A DNA stretch of 64,000 bases from Candidatus Binatia bacterium (GTDB taxonomy: Bacteria > Desulfobacterota > Binatia > UBA1149 > JAJCZL01): NCBI GenBank assembly GCA_028278325.1, contig JANQEO010000320.1, positions 1 to 64,000 on the forward strand, written 5' to 3'. The notes under the pieces were generated by a model. The model was not told the DNA's origin. It did no database searches and saw only the letters and a list, made by a program, of their open reading frames with translations. Shown in pieces: positions 1 through 8,797 of this stretch; positions within the stretch are counted from its first letter, which is position 1; every line of letters starts with the position of its first letter. The position numbers and the translations under genes are program-made.

Positions 1-141
1 GAACAGCAGCGTTGCGCAGACTGCAAGCCTTGCGCTTCGCACCTTGCGAGCGGGCTTGTTGAGGGGGCTCAACATCGGTCGGGATCGGGCCAGTCGGTCG
101 AATCTAGCCCGACCCCGTCACCGAGTTAAGTCGGCCGGGGT

Positions 142-450
142 TCAGACCCAGCGCTGCCGGACCAACAGAACGGCGGCCTGTGTACGGTTGGCTACGCCGA
201 TCTTGCGGAAGATCCGCTTGAGCTCCGACTTGACGGTCTCGCGAGACACGTGAAGGCAGGTAGCGATCTCGGCGTTGGTCAGGCCGTCACAAACGAGCCT
301 GAGAACCTCTTTCTCACGTTCCGTGAGGTTGGGTTTGGGACGCTCCGGCTCGGGCCTGTAGGTCTCTCTGAGGACCTGGGGGCGAGGCTGCTCGGTGGTA
401 GCCTCAGCGGTTGCGGTGCTGGCTGATTGGGTGTCGTAGTAGCTTCTCAC
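142..450 (-). CDS. Small LuxR-type HTH transcriptional regulator
   Basis: A 102-residue protein whose C-terminal half (about residues 40-100) is a complete LuxR/FixJ helix-turn-helix: LTEREKEVLRLV, GLTNAEIA, LHVSRETVKSELKRIFRKIGV. The family binds DNA, usually as the output domain of a larger regulator. Here no receiver or ligand domain is present, only about 40 Pro/Thr/Glu-rich residues before the HTH, so it resembles stand-alone GerE-like regulators. The start is GTG at 450, with an AGGA-type ribosome site upstream. Its targets are unknown. The neighbouring secreted-protein cluster is a possible target, but only by position. Confidence 0.85.
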   Translation of the reverse strand: MRSYYDTQSASTATAEATTEQPRPQVLRETYRPEPERPKPNLTEREKEVLRLVCDGLTNAEIATCLHVSRETVKSELKRIFRKIGVANRTQAAVLLVRQRWV

Positions 451-782
451 TAAACTTTCCTATCCTCTCTTTGCGAACCTTGTTCGGGGGTCCTAGGACC
501 ACCGGTGTAACTCTACTCAGCAACATTCATGCCACGATCGCCCCCGAATGGGGGACGCCAGATCCTTGTAAGTTATTGTTATAAAACAATTAAACTCACA
601 TGAGCCAGGATCCGGCCAGGGCTCGCATACCCCCAATAGGGTTGCGACCCTGCAACATCTGGTGCCTCTGCCGCGTTACATCGATAGTCTGGCAGACCCT
701 ACGACTTGATGCGACTATAGTCCTATATTCGGCAGCACCGCAAGGGGGGTAGGCTCCAGAGCCGTCGTTTACTTGAGAGGCC
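451..782. promoter_or_regulatory. Divergent intergenic region with two dyads
   Basis: This 332-bp gap separates the leftward LuxR-type gene from the rightward gene at 783. It holds a C5-GAAT-G5 hairpin at 541-554. It also holds an AT-rich patch with a perfect inverted repeat, ATTGTT-ATAA-AACAAT, at 575-590, which stands out in this GC-rich DNA and could be an operator or promoter core. I see no convincing coding sequence in it. Confidence 0.4.
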
Positions 783-1142
783 ATGTCATCAGCCGTGCAG
801 TCCGCTAAGTCGCTCATAGAAGAAGCCCAGGCCCTGTTGGCCGAGGCAGCGGCCCTGGCGGGCGGCCACAGGGCAAGGGGGGACGGCAAGGTCGCTGACA
901 ACCCCGGCATGAGCCGCCTGAGCGAACTCGGCGATGAGGAGGGGCAACGGGGGCACCTGGATGCGCTGGGTGCCCTCGTAGAGGACTTCGCCGACGTCAA
1001 ACGCCGGCTGGATTCAGTCGACGCTGAGCGGGTCGCCGACCTGCTGGTGAGAATCTCGGCGACGGTCACGGGGCTCAACGCCCTGCGCGAGAGGATCGCC
1101 CTGATACGCCGGTCACGCCGGGTGCTGGGCGGGGGGTTCTGA
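783..1142 (+). CDS. Hypothetical protein, helical, 119 aa
   Basis: I do not recognise this protein. It is Ala/Leu/Glu-rich and should be mostly alpha-helical. Two heptad-like stretches (about residues 8-27 and 60-105) could form a coiled coil. It has no signal peptide or membrane segment. A GAGAGG sequence lies just before the ATG, closer than usual. It runs convergently into the VKOR-DsbA gene, with only two bases between their ends. A reverse-strand reading of the same DNA gives a Ser/Arg-rich low-complexity product and is less likely. Whether this is a real gene remains uncertain. Confidence 0.5.
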   Translation: MSSAVQSAKSLIEEAQALLAEAAALAGGHRARGDGKVADNPGMSRLSELGDEEGQRGHLDALGALVEDFADVKRRLDSVDAERVADLLVRISATVTGLNALRERIALIRRSRRVLGGGF

Positions 1143-1144
1143 AC

Positions 1145-2368
1145 TCAGCCTTCGCTGCCTTGCTTGGCCAGCAGGGACTCGATCAGGATCGCGTAGTCGT
1201 AGCTTACGTCGTGCTCGAAGGAGCCGCGTATCTCCCGGCCGTTGATGTAGAGGGTGGGAGTCGAGGTGATGTTCATGCGGGATCCGGCGCGCGCATCCTC
1301 GACGATCTGCGGCACCGTTTGACCTGCCTCCATGCACGCGTTGAACGCGTCGACGTCGAGCCCGATCTTGCCGGCCAATCTGGGCAGGTTGGCGTCGAAG
1401 AGTTGCTGCTGGTTGGCGAAGAGGATGTCGATCATGTCGCCGAACCGTCCCTGCAAGGCGGCGCACTCGGAGGCCTCGGCCGCCCGGCACGCGTATGCGT
1501 GTATGGTGCGCCCGACCACTTCGTTGCAGCGTACGTCCAGCGGGAAATGACGGTAGACGACGCGGACGTCGTCCGGACGCCTCTCGAGAAGCCCCTTGAG
1601 GCGGTCGTGATTTCGCCTGCAATGGCCGCATTGCAGATCCGAGAACTCGATGATGGTGACCGGTGCTTCGTCGGGGCCGAGGACGTTGCGCTCGCCGCTC
1701 GGTGCATCCTTTACCGGATGATCGGTATACCAGACGTAGAACTGGGGATCGGCGTCTCGCACATCCTCGAGGGTGAGTAGGTCAGCAGGCAGGGTTCCTA
1801 CCGCCGGCCAGTTGGCCGCCGCCACGCCGGCCACGGCTAGCGCCGACAACCCCACGGCCGCCGCGAAGTTTCGATAGGAGACGGCAGAGCCTCCGCCCAG
1901 CGGTGTCTTGATGGCCTGGGAGATTGATAGCAGGGCGACTGCCAGAAGGCCGAGCGTGACTATATAGAGGCCGGTGCAGAGCAGGCAGACGGTTTTCAGG
2001 ACGAAAAAAGAAACCGCCGCCATGTACGTGGAGAAAGCCAAACTACCCGCGATGGCGATGCCCGAAAGGGCCATCCATCTGGCCTGTACCCTGCCCTCGG
2101 CCTGGCGCGCGAGCAGCAGCATCGCCCCGGTCGCCGCATAGGCGAGAAGGGCGAACCAGGCTACGGGAATGCCGAAGACCTTCGCGTAGGGACTCGACAG
2201 AACCCTGTCGCAGTTCACCGAGTCGTTTACGTTGCAGAAACTGGTGTAACCGTCGCCGAGGGCGTCGATCTTGGCGTGGACGTTGCTGATCACGCCGGAG
2301 ATAACCGCCCCGGCCACGCACAGAAGTATGCCGGCCAGTAGAAGGTTTGAAAGGCGCCGTTCGGTCAT
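1145..2368 (-). CDS. VKOR-DsbA fusion, disulfide-bond-forming oxidoreductase
   Basis: A 407-residue membrane protein that joins the two halves of a disulfide-forming pathway. Residues 1-155 are a vitamin K epoxide reductase domain with four to five membrane helices, the loop pair Cys45/Cys53 and the quinone-side CLLC at 128-131. After another membrane segment (about 168-190), residues 225-407 form a DsbA-like thioredoxin domain with active site CGHC (247-250) and the cis-Pro region TSTPTLYINGR. In known VKOR fusions the thioredoxin half oxidises exported proteins and the VKOR half passes electrons to quinone. It lies at the downstream end of a leftward run of secreted, paired-cysteine protein genes, which are its obvious candidate clients (inference). 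Confidence 0.93.
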   Translation of the reverse strand: MTERRLSNLLLAGILLCVAGAVISGVISNVHAKIDALGDGYTSFCNVNDSVNCDRVLSSPYAKVFGIPVAWFALLAYAATGAMLLLARQAEGRVQARWMALSGIAIAGSLAFSTYMAAVSFFVLKTVCLLCTGLYIVTLGLLAVALLSISQAIKTPLGGGSAVSYRNFAAAVGLSALAVAGVAAANWPAVGTLPADLLTLEDVRDADPQFYVWYTDHPVKDAPSGERNVLGPDEAPVTIIEFSDLQCGHCRRNHDRLKGLLERRPDDVRVVYRHFPLDVRCNEVVGRTIHAYACRAAEASECAALQGRFGDMIDILFANQQQLFDANLPRLAGKIGLDVDAFNACMEAGQTVPQIVEDARAGSRMNITSTPTLYINGREIRGSFEHDVSYDYAILIESLLAKQGSEG

Positions 2369-2424
2369 GGCGATGTTGACTCGGGGAGCAAGGGGGAAAC
2401 GGAGTCCAGCAACGTCAACGAAAC

Positions 2425-4290
2425 CTAACGGCCTGCTGGCTGGTTTGCAACTCCGTGCCCCGCCGACAGATCTGCGGCCTCTTCATGCCTGCCCAGGCGG
2501 CGTAGACAGGTAATCGTGGCGGACAGAATCTCGGGCGCGGGCGGTTCGGCTGCAGCTGCCGCCAGGTAATCATCGATTGCGGCGGCGCAGCCGCCTCTGC
2601 GTTGCTTGACGACCGCTCGGTTCGCCAACATGGTGGCTCGGTGTCCCCCCTTGTCCAGGGCGAGGCTGTACGAGTCGATGGCGCCGTCGAGATCTCCGCT
2701 CATGAACTGGTACTCGGCACGCCCGGCGTGCACTGCCGCACTCTCGGGTATCACCTCGAGAGCCTCGGACAACACCGACAGCGCTTGGCCGATACCCGCT
2801 CTGACCTGGCGGGCCGCCGCCAGGTTGATCCACGCTGATGCGAACTTGGGCATGGCCTCGATCGCCGAGCGGTAAGCATCCTCCGCCTCTCGGAATCTTC
2901 CGTTCCGTGCGAGCATGTTGCCTTTGTTGTAGTGAGCGGCTGCGTAGTCGGGCTTTATCGCCACCGCCGCTTCGAAACTCTTCAGTGCTTCCTCGGTACG
3001 CCCCACGCGGCCGTAGGCCGACGCCAGTTCCATGTGGGCCCTCGCGCTTCTCGGTGATGCGCGTACTGCCGACTCGAAGAGCGTTACCGGCGTTGCCCAT
3101 TCACGGCTGCGCTCGTGGTCTATTACCGCGTAGAGGCAAGCCACCGACATGAGGCCGGCCAGTGCCGGAAGACCGTAGCGCCTTACCGCGGAGTCGCAGA
3201 GACTGCCGCAAGCAAGGCAAATTCCCAGCGAAGGAAGATAGAACAGTCTCTCGCCCATGATGGTCCCGATCTGGTAGACGGTGTTGGAAACGATCGAGTA
3301 GCTGACGATCGTCAGGGCCAGCGCCATCGCGACCGCGCTCCTCGGTTTGCGCAGGACGTACACGACGGCAACCAAGATTCCCGCAGCCCCCACGAGGCTG
3401 TAGCGGTCGGCCACGAAGCCGGCGCCGATGCCCAACTCATCGAAGGAGTAGTCGGCCGAAAGCGGGATCGGGACGAAGGTCAGGTAGAGATAGCGCCCCA
3501 GGATCGATACCGCGCCAAGAAGGCGGCTACCGGTATCCAGGCCCGTCAGCGGGTTGTCGAGAAGCGATATCTCTGATGACGGCAGAACCTCTCCCGCCAG
3601 GCCCCTCGATCCCAGATATACGCCCAGTGCGACCAGTAGCGCGGCGGTCCACACGAGGTCACGGCCCCGAGTGCCTGTTGGTAGAGGCATGAGGACGGCC
3701 GCCGTCAGGGGTAGGGCCAGCAGCGTCACGGCGTTTTCTTTCGAGAACAGCCCCAGTAGGAGGAACACTGCCGATGCGGCGAGTGCAGGGATGCTTCGCG
3801 TCGTTCGGTAACGGAGACCGGTGATTAGGGACACCGCGAATCCGATCGCCGCCATGAGTTCTGCGCGGCCCACCGCCCATGCCACGGCCTCGCTGTGAAT
3901 GGGCAGGAGCGCGAACATCACCATCGAGGCGAAGGCACATCGCCTGCCCATGCCGAGCTCCAAGGCCAGCAGGTATGCGAGCCAGGACATGACGGCGTGT
4001 AGAGCTACGTTGACGGCGTGGTAGCCGAGTACATCGAGTCCCCCGGCAGCGTGGTTGAGGGCAAAGCTGAGCGTAACCAAGGGGCGATAGCCCGGGGCGT
4101 CGCTGCGCGCGCGGCCCCACCACGAATCGCTGGAGAAGATACCCGCCGGACGGACAGGCCCGGTCACCCATTCGTTGGAAACGATGGCGTTGCGGTCGTC
4201 GGATACGAATTGCCCGTCGAGCGACGCGTGGAAGGCCAGAGCGCAGATCAATGCCGAGAACAGCAGGGCCCTGGCTGAGGCCACGCTCAC
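2425..4290 (-). CDS. TMTC-like membrane O-glycosyltransferase with TPR repeats
   Basis: A 621-residue protein with two parts. The N-terminal ~390 residues are polytopic. Early in them comes FVSDDRNAIVSNEWV, the DD-containing first loop of GT-C glycosyltransferases of the DUF1736/TMTC type, and then GYRPLVTLSFALNHA, also typical of that family. From about residue 400 come at least five tetratricopeptide repeats (SARAHMELASAYGRVGRTEEAL, DYAAAHYNKGNMLARNGRFREAEDAY and others). Eukaryotic TMTCs O-mannosylate exported proteins from a polyprenyl-phosphate sugar; for the bacterial protein this activity is inferred. The start is GTG at 4290, 17 bp after the 4307-4816 lipoprotein gene, so co-transcription with the module-bearing lipoproteins is likely. 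Confidence 0.8.
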   Translation of the reverse strand: MSVASARALLFSALICALAFHASLDGQFVSDDRNAIVSNEWVTGPVRPAGIFSSDSWWGRARSDAPGYRPLVTLSFALNHAAGGLDVLGYHAVNVALHAVMSWLAYLLALELGMGRRCAFASMVMFALLPIHSEAVAWAVGRAELMAAIGFAVSLITGLRYRTTRSIPALAASAVFLLLGLFSKENAVTLLALPLTAAVLMPLPTGTRGRDLVWTAALLVALGVYLGSRGLAGEVLPSSEISLLDNPLTGLDTGSRLLGAVSILGRYLYLTFVPIPLSADYSFDELGIGAGFVADRYSLVGAAGILVAVVYVLRKPRSAVAMALALTIVSYSIVSNTVYQIGTIMGERLFYLPSLGICLACGSLCDSAVRRYGLPALAGLMSVACLYAVIDHERSREWATPVTLFESAVRASPRSARAHMELASAYGRVGRTEEALKSFEAAVAIKPDYAAAHYNKGNMLARNGRFREAEDAYRSAIEAMPKFASAWINLAAARQVRAGIGQALSVLSEALEVIPESAAVHAGRAEYQFMSGDLDGAIDSYSLALDKGGHRATMLANRAVVKQRRGGCAAAIDDYLAAAAAEPPAPEILSATITCLRRLGRHEEAADLSAGHGVANQPAGR

Positions 4291-4306
4291 GGCAGCTCCT
4301 GCAGGG

Positions 4307-4816
4307 TCAGCCGAGAGGTGATATGTCGCTGACGTCTAGCTCGGGGAAGGGGTCGATCGGGGTCGTTTGGATGTTGCTGGCATCCGTCGTCGTGATCTTG
4401 AAGTCGGCCGGCGTGGGGGCGGCTGTCGACTCGATGTTGCACTTGGCGACCGCCAGCGGCGTGTTGAACCCTTTGACGTCTACTATCGCCCCGGTCATCC
4501 TCGCACCGCTGCTGGCCGTGAACGCCGACAGGACATCGTCCAGCAGAACTTCACACTCGACCCCGTCCTTGAGGCCTATGAAGCCGCCCTGCCCCGAATA
4601 GTCGACGTCGAACTGCAGCGCGCCGATGTCGTTGACCTCGGTCACCACGCTAAAGGTGACCGAGTACTTGGCAGAGGCGTCTCCCGGTGCACCCGCTTCC
4701 TTCTTCTGGCAGGCCGGCAGGGTCGCAACCGCCGCGCAGGCCGACAGCATCACGACGGAGCGTGCCAATGAGCTCAAGGTTACGTGCGTGTCTCGTATGG
4801 ATGACCTCATCTGCAT
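4307..4816 (-). CDS. Lipoprotein with one cohesin-like paired-Cys module
   Basis: A 169-residue protein with a lipoprotein signal ending in LPAC (lipidated Cys36). Residues 49-150 form one beta-rich module: YSVTFSV, then IGALQFDVDY, Cys88, a G-rich middle, GFNTPLAVAKC (Cys126) and ADFKITTTDAS. The layout and the ALQFDVDY strand recall cohesin domains, but that is a fold-level guess. The same module occurs in the next two upstream genes and in 8941-10359, with nearly the same Cys-to-Cys spacing (38 here). The C-terminus, DPFPELDVSDISPLG, is also shared with the neighbours. The protein is probably anchored on the periplasmic or outer face of a membrane. Confidence 0.8.
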   Translation of the reverse strand: MQMRSSIRDTHVTLSSLARSVVMLSACAAVATLPACQKKEAGAPGDASAKYSVTFSVVTEVNDIGALQFDVDYSGQGGFIGLKDGVECEVLLDDVLSAFTASSGARMTGAIVDVKGFNTPLAVAKCNIESTAAPTPADFKITTTDASNIQTTPIDPFPELDVSDISPLG

Positions 4817-4916
4817 TACCTCTGTTTCGGTGTACCCGGTGATCTAAGGGGTCCGTCGAACTCCCGCTGCGCTGGAACCCTGCCACAACCGCCCGTTTTT
4901 ACAATGGCATCGGCCG

Positions 4917-6116
4917 TCAAGAGAGGGGTACGGCCTCGACGACGGCCATCTGGGGAAACTCTTCGAGTGCATTGGTTTCTACGTCGCTGGCGTCAGTGGC
5001 GGTAACAAGAAAGTCGTCAGTAGTCACGACGTCGCGCGACTTGAAAGTGCACTTGGCGATCAAGCCCGGCGTGGAGAAGCCGTTGACGTTGACCATAGCG
5101 CCGGTGACCTTACCGTTGCCCTTGTTTGTAAAGGCGGCGAGGCCTGCGCCGATCAGGCTGGTACAGTCGACGCCGTCGGCCTTGCCGACGAAGTTGCCGC
5201 TGGGTCCCAGGTATTCGACGTCGAATTGAAGGGCGCCCAGATCACCGTACTGGCCGACCACCATGATGGTGATCTCATACGGTATGGCCGCCGTGCCGCC
5301 GTCAGGTAGCGGGGTGCCCGGGCTCCCGCCTCCGTCGGTGCCGGAACCGCCGCCGTCTCCACCGGAACCGCCGGGGCTGCCTCCGCCGCCGGCCGCGCCG
5401 CCTCCGACCAGGGGAGCGGCGGGTTGGGTAGCGCCGGGAGGCTCCTGCGGACGAGGCGCGACTTCGGCCTCGGGTCCGGCGCCGTCCTCGACGCGTCCGT
5501 CGCGAACGCGGTCACGGCTGGGACTAGGCCGGGTTATCGGGCGATCGCGGTCACGAGTGGCCGAAGGTGAGCTCGGTGTGGCCGGTTGGGGTGTATAGTC
5601 GTCTCTTACGCGCTCCCTTGCGACACGTGAATCTCCGGCCCGGCTGTCGACGTCTCGCCGGTCAGGGGCCGAAGAGACACTGGCGAGCTTTCTCGCCGAC
5701 AGAGGGTTCCCCGCGCTGTCGAGCGCTTCCTTCACACTGATGCGCAGGGCGCCGGCGATGTCGCTGCCGCTCTGTCCGCTGCTTTCCGGAATCATTCTGC
5801 AGGCGGCCAGATCCAAGGGAGCCGAAAACGAAGTCGACGAGAACGCTTCCACAGTGAGGGTGCCGTCGCCGTCGTCGCTGAACTTCATGGCGATGAAGGG
5901 CAACAGTGTGGTGCAGGCGGGCTCGCCTCCGCTCATGACAGGGTGAGCGCCGGCTGCAGCGTAGTCGACCGACAAGACCAGCCGGGAAACGCCGACGGCC
6001 TCCTCGCCGAGGGATACAACTACGTCGACCGGCTTCTCCGGCCGGGTGCAAGCGCCGGCCCACAGCGCTGCCGCGACCCCCATCGCGAGCGCGGCCCTAG
6101 GTGCTCGATACTTCAT
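4917..6116 (-). CDS. Lipoprotein with two cohesin-like modules joined by an acidic/Gly-rich linker
   Basis: A 399-residue protein with a lipoprotein signal (lipidated Cys23 in AGAC). Module A (about 31-150) has Cys68 and Cys106. Module B (about 280-385) has Cys318 and Cys356. Both pairs are 38 apart, exactly as in the 169-residue neighbour. Module B is very close to that neighbour (LGALQFDVEY, FVGKADGVDC, GAMVNVNGFSTPGLIAKC, VTATDAS). Residues 150-275 are a disordered linker, first Arg/Asp/Ser-rich and then Gly-rich (GGGG repeats). The C-terminus EEFPQMAVVEAVPLS matches the shared tail. It starts 7 bp after the 6123-6647 gene, so the two form an operon. It looks like a surface scaffold; its ligands are unknown. 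Confidence 0.8.
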   Translation of the reverse strand: MKYRAPRAALAMGVAAALWAGACTRPEKPVDVVVSLGEEAVGVSRLVLSVDYAAAGAHPVMSGGEPACTTLLPFIAMKFSDDGDGTLTVEAFSSTSFSAPLDLAACRMIPESSGQSGSDIAGALRISVKEALDSAGNPLSARKLASVSSAPDRRDVDSRAGDSRVARERVRDDYTPQPATPSSPSATRDRDRPITRPSPSRDRVRDGRVEDGAGPEAEVAPRPQEPPGATQPAAPLVGGGAAGGGGSPGGSGGDGGGSGTDGGGSPGTPLPDGGTAAIPYEITIMVVGQYGDLGALQFDVEYLGPSGNFVGKADGVDCTSLIGAGLAAFTNKGNGKVTGAMVNVNGFSTPGLIAKCTFKSRDVVTTDDFLVTATDASDVETNALEEFPQMAVVEAVPLS

Positions 6117-6122
6117 CCCTTA

Positions 6123-6647
6123 TTACAGTGTAGTCGAGGTCGTGGAGGTACTGGAAGGGGGTGGCGACGTCGTGCTCGGGGTCGTGTCGCAGTCGCCCGA
6201 GTCGGCGATCTCGCTTATCGCGCCCACGTCCAGTTCTGGGAGGGGGTCGAGGTCGTCACCGCTGTCGTCTTCGGCGTCGTCGACGACGATGGTGAAATTG
6301 CCCGACGTGGGCGTGCTCGTCGACGAGAAGGTGCAGATGGTCAGGGTGGTGCCGGCGGTGGCAGCCGAGGCCTTCGACATGTTCAACGTCACTTCACTGT
6401 CATCCGTGTCGATGACCCTGCTGTCTTCGGCCCAGCCCGTGCCTGCGGTGCATGCGACTGCGACGCTGACTTCACAAAGGCTGCCGCTGACCGAGAATGT
6501 GACCGTGAACTCGATGGTCTCGACGTCGTCGACGTCGGCGGAGTCGAGAGTGAAGGTCACCGTATATTGGGCGATCTCACCGCTGGTAGGCGCGCAGGCC
6601 GGTATGAGACCGGCACAAAGAATCAGTAGGAGTAGACGACGGATCAA
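6123..6647 (-). CDS. Lipoprotein with divergent paired-Cys module and Ser/Thr tail
   Basis: A 174-residue protein starting at TTG (MIRRLLLLIL...) with lipobox IPAC (Cys18). One module (28-126) has YTVTFTL, IEFTVTFSV, Cys66, LTICTF (Cys105, spacing 39) and GNFTIVVDDA. It is the most divergent member of the family and has an extra Cys58. After PLPELDVGAIS, the tail seen in the other members, the last ~20 residues are almost pure Ser/Thr/Pro, like an O-glycosylation target or a flexible spacer. It is probably co-transcribed with 4917-6116, since only 6 bp separate them. No ribosome site is obvious. Confidence 0.72.
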   Translation of the reverse strand: MIRRLLLLILCAGLIPACAPTSGEIAQYTVTFTLDSADVDDVETIEFTVTFSVSGSLCEVSVAVACTAGTGWAEDSRVIDTDDSEVTLNMSKASAATAGTTLTICTFSSTSTPTSGNFTIVVDDAEDDSGDDLDPLPELDVGAISEIADSGDCDTTPSTTSPPPSSTSTTSTTL

Positions 6648-6694
6648 GGGACTTGGGGGAATTCTAAGGGAAACCCGGGCGGCCCGCTACTCGA

Positions 6695-6732
6695 AAGAAA
6701 ACGGCCGCCCTCCACGAGGAGGGCGCCCGTTC
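6695..6732 (-). terminator. Rho-independent terminator downstream of 6762-8735
   Basis: The arms AACGGCCGCCCTCC and GGAGGGCGCCCGTT pair with one mismatch around an ACGA loop. On the minus strand the hairpin is followed by TTTTCTTTC. It sits 30 bp after the stop of the large cysteine-rich gene, before the lipoprotein operon begins. Confidence 0.8.
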
Positions 6733-6761
6733 AGTCTAACCGAGTCCCATCAGTGCCGGGA

Positions 6762-8735
6762 CTACGGACAGAAGCAGTAGTCCGAGCATGCGCCCGGGCA
6801 CGCGCTGTCGTCGGTCCCGTCGCAGTCTTCGAAACAATCCGAGTCGGCCTCGTCGTCACCGCAGCGGCAGACTTCACCGAGAACGCTGAACTCGATGGCC
6901 CCCGGTCCAGTGATACCGCCTGCATCGTTGATCGCCGGCGAGGCCGTGGTCGGGATGCAGAAGGCCGCGGCCGCCGACGGCGCCACCGAGTCCGCTCTAC
7001 ACTCACTACCACCGCAATCCGCGTTGGTCGTGCAGTCGATGGGCGGATCCTCGTCGACGCACTGCATACCCAGAGGATCCGGAGTCCCCTGGCGTTGGAT
7101 GCGGCTTTCCAGACAGGGCCTGGGAACGAACAGACACGTGGTGCCGGCGCCTTCGTTGATGCACTTTTGGTCGTTGGTGCAGGGCACGAAGTCGAGGACA
7201 TCGCATTCGCCCAGAGTGTCGCCCGACGCGCAGGTGTCGGGAGTTTCGGCCCCGCAGATGAGGTTGGAGCAGTTGTTGGGCCTGAACTGCGCCTTGTTTG
7301 CGTCGGTTTGGCCTCCGGTGCCGACGACGCAGGAGTCGCCACCCGTACAGTCGTCGTCGCTGAAGCAGGGCTCATCCGGGTTGTCGTTGCAGAAACCACA
7401 ATGGCACTGTACGCCGCAGGAGATGGGATGCGCGGGGGCAATTCCGCAGTCGTTGTTACCGCAGTCGCCGTTGCTGGTGCAGACTGACTCGTCGTCCGTG
7501 CAGCGCAGACAGTCGGCGTTGCTGGTGCAAGGCGTCCCGTTGTCGATACATATTCCGTTGCCGAGGTCGGGGTGGAAGGCCACCGTACCGTCGGCGCAGG
7601 GCAGCATTGCGTCGCGAATGACCTCGTCCGTCGATGTCCCGTTGAAGATGATCGACAGGCCCAGGCCGGACACGTTCTGGCCGGGCTGGGGCGGGCAATC
7701 CGAGGACATTCCGCCGAAGTCGTCGCTGACAGCATGCACGGTGCAGGCCAGGCCCACGTTTGCCGTGTCGCCGGAGCAAGTGCCGACGTCACCTACCTCG
7801 GGCGTGCCACCCGTAGCGCACTCGGGGCAAGGCCTGGTGTTGGGTCCGAGGTGGACGCGAGAGCGCAGCTTGACGTCCGTCAACGAGTGACCGGTTTGCG
7901 CGTCAGCCGTCCCCGTCAGATCGCTGTTGAAGAAGGTCGTCACGCAGGCTCCTACACCTGCGGCGACCAGGGGCAGAGGCGGTCCGAAGAAGTTGACGCA
8001 TACGTCCAACGCTCCGCCCGTACACTCGATGTCGCTTTCGCATATGACCTGCGTAAAGGCGCAGCGCTTCTCGTGTATGGGGCCGGTGAGCTCGCACTCG
8101 GATGCGCGCGCGCAGCGCTCGCCGATGCCGGCGTTACAGTCACCGACGTCATTGCAGGGTGTCTTGGAGATCGAGCAGATCTTGGTCGGGTCGGTGCTGT
8201 CACAGTCGCACAGATCGGTGCAGACCTCGCCGCCGGGGCAGGCGGGGTCGTCCCTCTGGCCGCAGGGGTTTCCGCTAACACTGCAGCGCCGCTGGTTGGC
8301 AAGCGTGATTCCGGCGCCGGCGATCAAGGCAGAGTTGTGGCCTGCGCCCGTCCATCCGCTGTCGAGTTCGGAGCCGGCAAGAACGGTGACCTTGACGGCG
8401 CTACAGTTCGCTCCGCCGGGTGCCGCGCAAGGGCACGTGAGGGTCACGGACTGGCCCACACCCTTTTGAAGGTCGATCAATGCATCGGTGGCGTTGACGT
8501 CGGGAGCCTGGGCCGTGCCGCTACTGTTGACGTCGCAGATGCACAGATCGAATCCACCGCAGTTCGAGGAGCCGACGCCGGTCTTCAATACTTCCAGCGC
8601 GTCGGTTGCCACGGGGTCGGCGCCGTTGGTGGCCGGCTGTCCGCAGTCGCCCAGAATGGCCATGGACGAGCCGGGCATGGCCAGCACGAATGCCAGTACG
8701 GCTGCCGGAATGATTGCGAGTCCTGGTTTACGCAT
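6762..8735 (-). CDS. Secreted disulfide-rich protein with N-terminal dockerin-like module
   Basis: A 657-residue protein. I chose ATG at 8735 over TTG at 8741 because AAAGGAG is then well spaced and a clean signal peptide (to about residue 26, GSSMA) follows. Residues 29-94 hold two dockerin-like repeats, each ending in ATDALxxLxxGVG; the second has a DVNSSG calcium-loop start. Next comes a long cysteine-rich region shared with two paralogues: ELDSGWTGAGH near 120, a CV...GT...VHLG...PCPEC block near 263-300, a DC...GLGLSI block near 340, and FCIPTT...GPG near 593. Six C-x4-[DE]-C motifs are present. The function is unknown; a secreted or surface, calcium-dependent docking protein is inferred. 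Confidence 0.85.
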   Translation of the reverse strand: MRKPGLAIIPAAVLAFVLAMPGSSMAILGDCGQPATNGADPVATDALEVLKTGVGSSNCGGFDLCICDVNSSGTAQAPDVNATDALIDLQKGVGQSVTLTCPCAAPGGANCSAVKVTVLAGSELDSGWTGAGHNSALIAGAGITLANQRRCSVSGNPCGQRDDPACPGGEVCTDLCDCDSTDPTKICSISKTPCNDVGDCNAGIGERCARASECELTGPIHEKRCAFTQVICESDIECTGGALDVCVNFFGPPLPLVAAGVGACVTTFFNSDLTGTADAQTGHSLTDVKLRSRVHLGPNTRPCPECATGGTPEVGDVGTCSGDTANVGLACTVHAVSDDFGGMSSDCPPQPGQNVSGLGLSIIFNGTSTDEVIRDAMLPCADGTVAFHPDLGNGICIDNGTPCTSNADCLRCTDDESVCTSNGDCGNNDCGIAPAHPISCGVQCHCGFCNDNPDEPCFSDDDCTGGDSCVVGTGGQTDANKAQFRPNNCSNLICGAETPDTCASGDTLGECDVLDFVPCTNDQKCINEGAGTTCLFVPRPCLESRIQRQGTPDPLGMQCVDEDPPIDCTTNADCGGSECRADSVAPSAAAAFCIPTTASPAINDAGGITGPGAIEFSVLGEVCRCGDDEADSDCFEDCDGTDDSACPGACSDYCFCP

Positions 8736-8797
8736 CCTCAATACTCCTTTGTGGCTGAACCCGTCAGAAGAGCCCCCGGGGTTGCCGCTACAAATCT

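Noticed and set aside
596..1078. Reverse-strand 160-residue open frame opposite 783-1142
   Set aside because: Ser/Arg/Pro-rich composition, no ribosome site, and it overlaps a more plausible forward frame.
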